DNA from: PGYR01 sp040264895
Lineage (GTDB): Bacteria; Bacteroidota; Ignavibacteria; Kapaibacteriales; UBA2268
Reading direction: 5' to 3'
Assembly (NCBI GenBank): GCA_040264895.1
Contig: JBDQHL010000076.1
Location: 1 to 5,934 of the forward strand
DNA: 5,934 nt
A model generated the notes under the pieces. That model was not told where the DNA came from, ran no database searches, and saw only the letters and a program-made list of their open reading frames with translations. The first letter of the stretch is position 1. Every line of letters begins with the position of its first letter. A program made the position numbers and the translations under genes. Positions 5,534 to 5,934 of this stretch are shown one piece after another.

Positions 5534-5934
5534 CTTGCAGAAAATACTTTATAATTGGGGAATATGTTTCTAAGTCTGTTAATATCACTTATCTCATCAA
5601 AAAAAGCATAAACAGATGATCCACTACCAGACATTTGAGAAAAAATGGCACCTTGTTCATATAACTTATTTTTGATTTCTTTTAACTCGGGATGCATTTC
5701 AAAAATAGGTTTCTCAAAATCATTTTTAATCATATTTCTGAGTAAAAAAGGATTGTCTTTTGCTTTTTCCAAAATTGAGACAAAGTCTATCATTTTTCTA
5801 GGTGTGAAATCTCTATCAAGTTTTTTATATGCAGTTGGTGTTGATACATGAATATCTGGGAAAACTATAACTATTTTATAAGGAACCTGATAATCGAAAT
5901 AAGTTAAAGTTTCACCTCGGCTTCTACCCAATGC
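5530..5934 (-). CDS. ispE: 4-diphosphocytidyl-2-C-methyl-D-erythritol kinase IspE, C-terminal half (partial)
   Basis: IspE phosphorylates the 2-hydroxyl of CDP-methylerythritol with ATP in the MEP route to isoprenoid precursors. The window shows about 134 of the expected 280-290 residues; the gene enters from the right edge. Visible landmarks, counting from the TTG-encoded residue at 5931, are GRSRGE (2-7), FPDIHVSTPTAY (24-35), the NDFE segment (70-73) and the glycine-rich GHMP-kinase motif SGSGSSVYAFF (101-111). The TTG at 5931 should be read as an internal Leu: the frame is open to the edge and the GRSRGE segment lies mid-protein in the family. The stop TGA (5532-5530) overlaps the TTG start of the downstream permease, implying one transcript with coupled translation. 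HpnE in this same window uses squalene precursors made from this pathway. The family call rests on the GHMP motif together with the preceding conserved segments. Confidence 0.9.
   Translation of the reverse strand, partial: ALGRSRGETLTYFDYQVPYKIVIVFPDIHVSTPTAYKKLDRDFTPRKMIDFVSILEKAKDNPFLLRNMIKNDFEKPIFEMHPELKEIKNKLYEQGAIFSQMSGSGSSVYAFFDEISDINRLRNIFPNYKVFSAS

Noticed and set aside
5645..5851. Plus-strand 68-codon hydrophobic open frame
   Set aside because: It lies antisense to ispE; its hydrophobicity arises from reading the complement of Lys/Asp-rich codons.
1..5934. A novel defence, mobile or biosynthetic system
   Set aside because: Every long frame is a conserved housekeeping gene with intact family motifs; no unexplained multi-gene cassette is present.

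Overview
This is an AT-rich stretch of a Gram-negative bacterial chromosome. It most likely comes from the Bacteroidota or a sister phylum of the FCB group such as Ignavibacteriota or Kapabacteria; I cannot name the genus. The clues are: starts with no recognisable Shine-Dalgarno sequence, promoter candidates resembling the Bacteroidota TTG-N19-TAnnTTTG pattern (clearest in front of der), a LolC/E-type permease that implies an outer membrane, and an MEP-pathway isoprenoid gene. Almost everything is ordinary housekeeping content, and I find no phage, transposase, CRISPR array or defence system.

Layout. Positions 1-163 (minus) hold what looks like the first 54 codons of an undescribed small membrane protein that runs off the left edge. 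Just upstream of its start lies a short double-hairpin palindromic element (about 166-222) resembling the dispersed repeats common in this phylum. Next comes a tRNA-Leu(UAG) on the minus strand (314-397) with its own intrinsic terminator (266-306). From 473 to 1777 (plus) is hpnE, a hydroxysqualene dehydroxylase of the squalene/hopanoid route. Its 3' end overlaps by 41 bp, tail to tail, the end of a two-gene minus-strand unit, coaC then coaB (2941 down to 1737), for two consecutive steps of coenzyme A synthesis. That function is a single fused protein in most bacteria; here it is two reading frames joined by an ATGA overlap.

A 72-bp divergent spacer (2942-3013) separates coaC from der (plus, 3014-4339), the double-GTPase ribosome assembly factor; the spacer carries a good promoter candidate for der. 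Convergent to der, with a 9-bp gap, are a LolC/E-family lipoprotein-release permease (5533 down to 4349, TTG start) and upstream of it the C-terminal half of ispE, which runs off the right edge. Those two are joined by a TTGA stop/start overlap.

Functional links: IspE supplies isoprenoid precursors and HpnE finishes squalene from farnesyl diphosphate, so both ends of one route lie in the window, though in separate transcription units. The points most worth a second look are the split coaC/coaB with two altered active-site residues in CoaC, the palindromic element next to the cryptic membrane ORF, and the G1-U72 acceptor pair of the tRNA.
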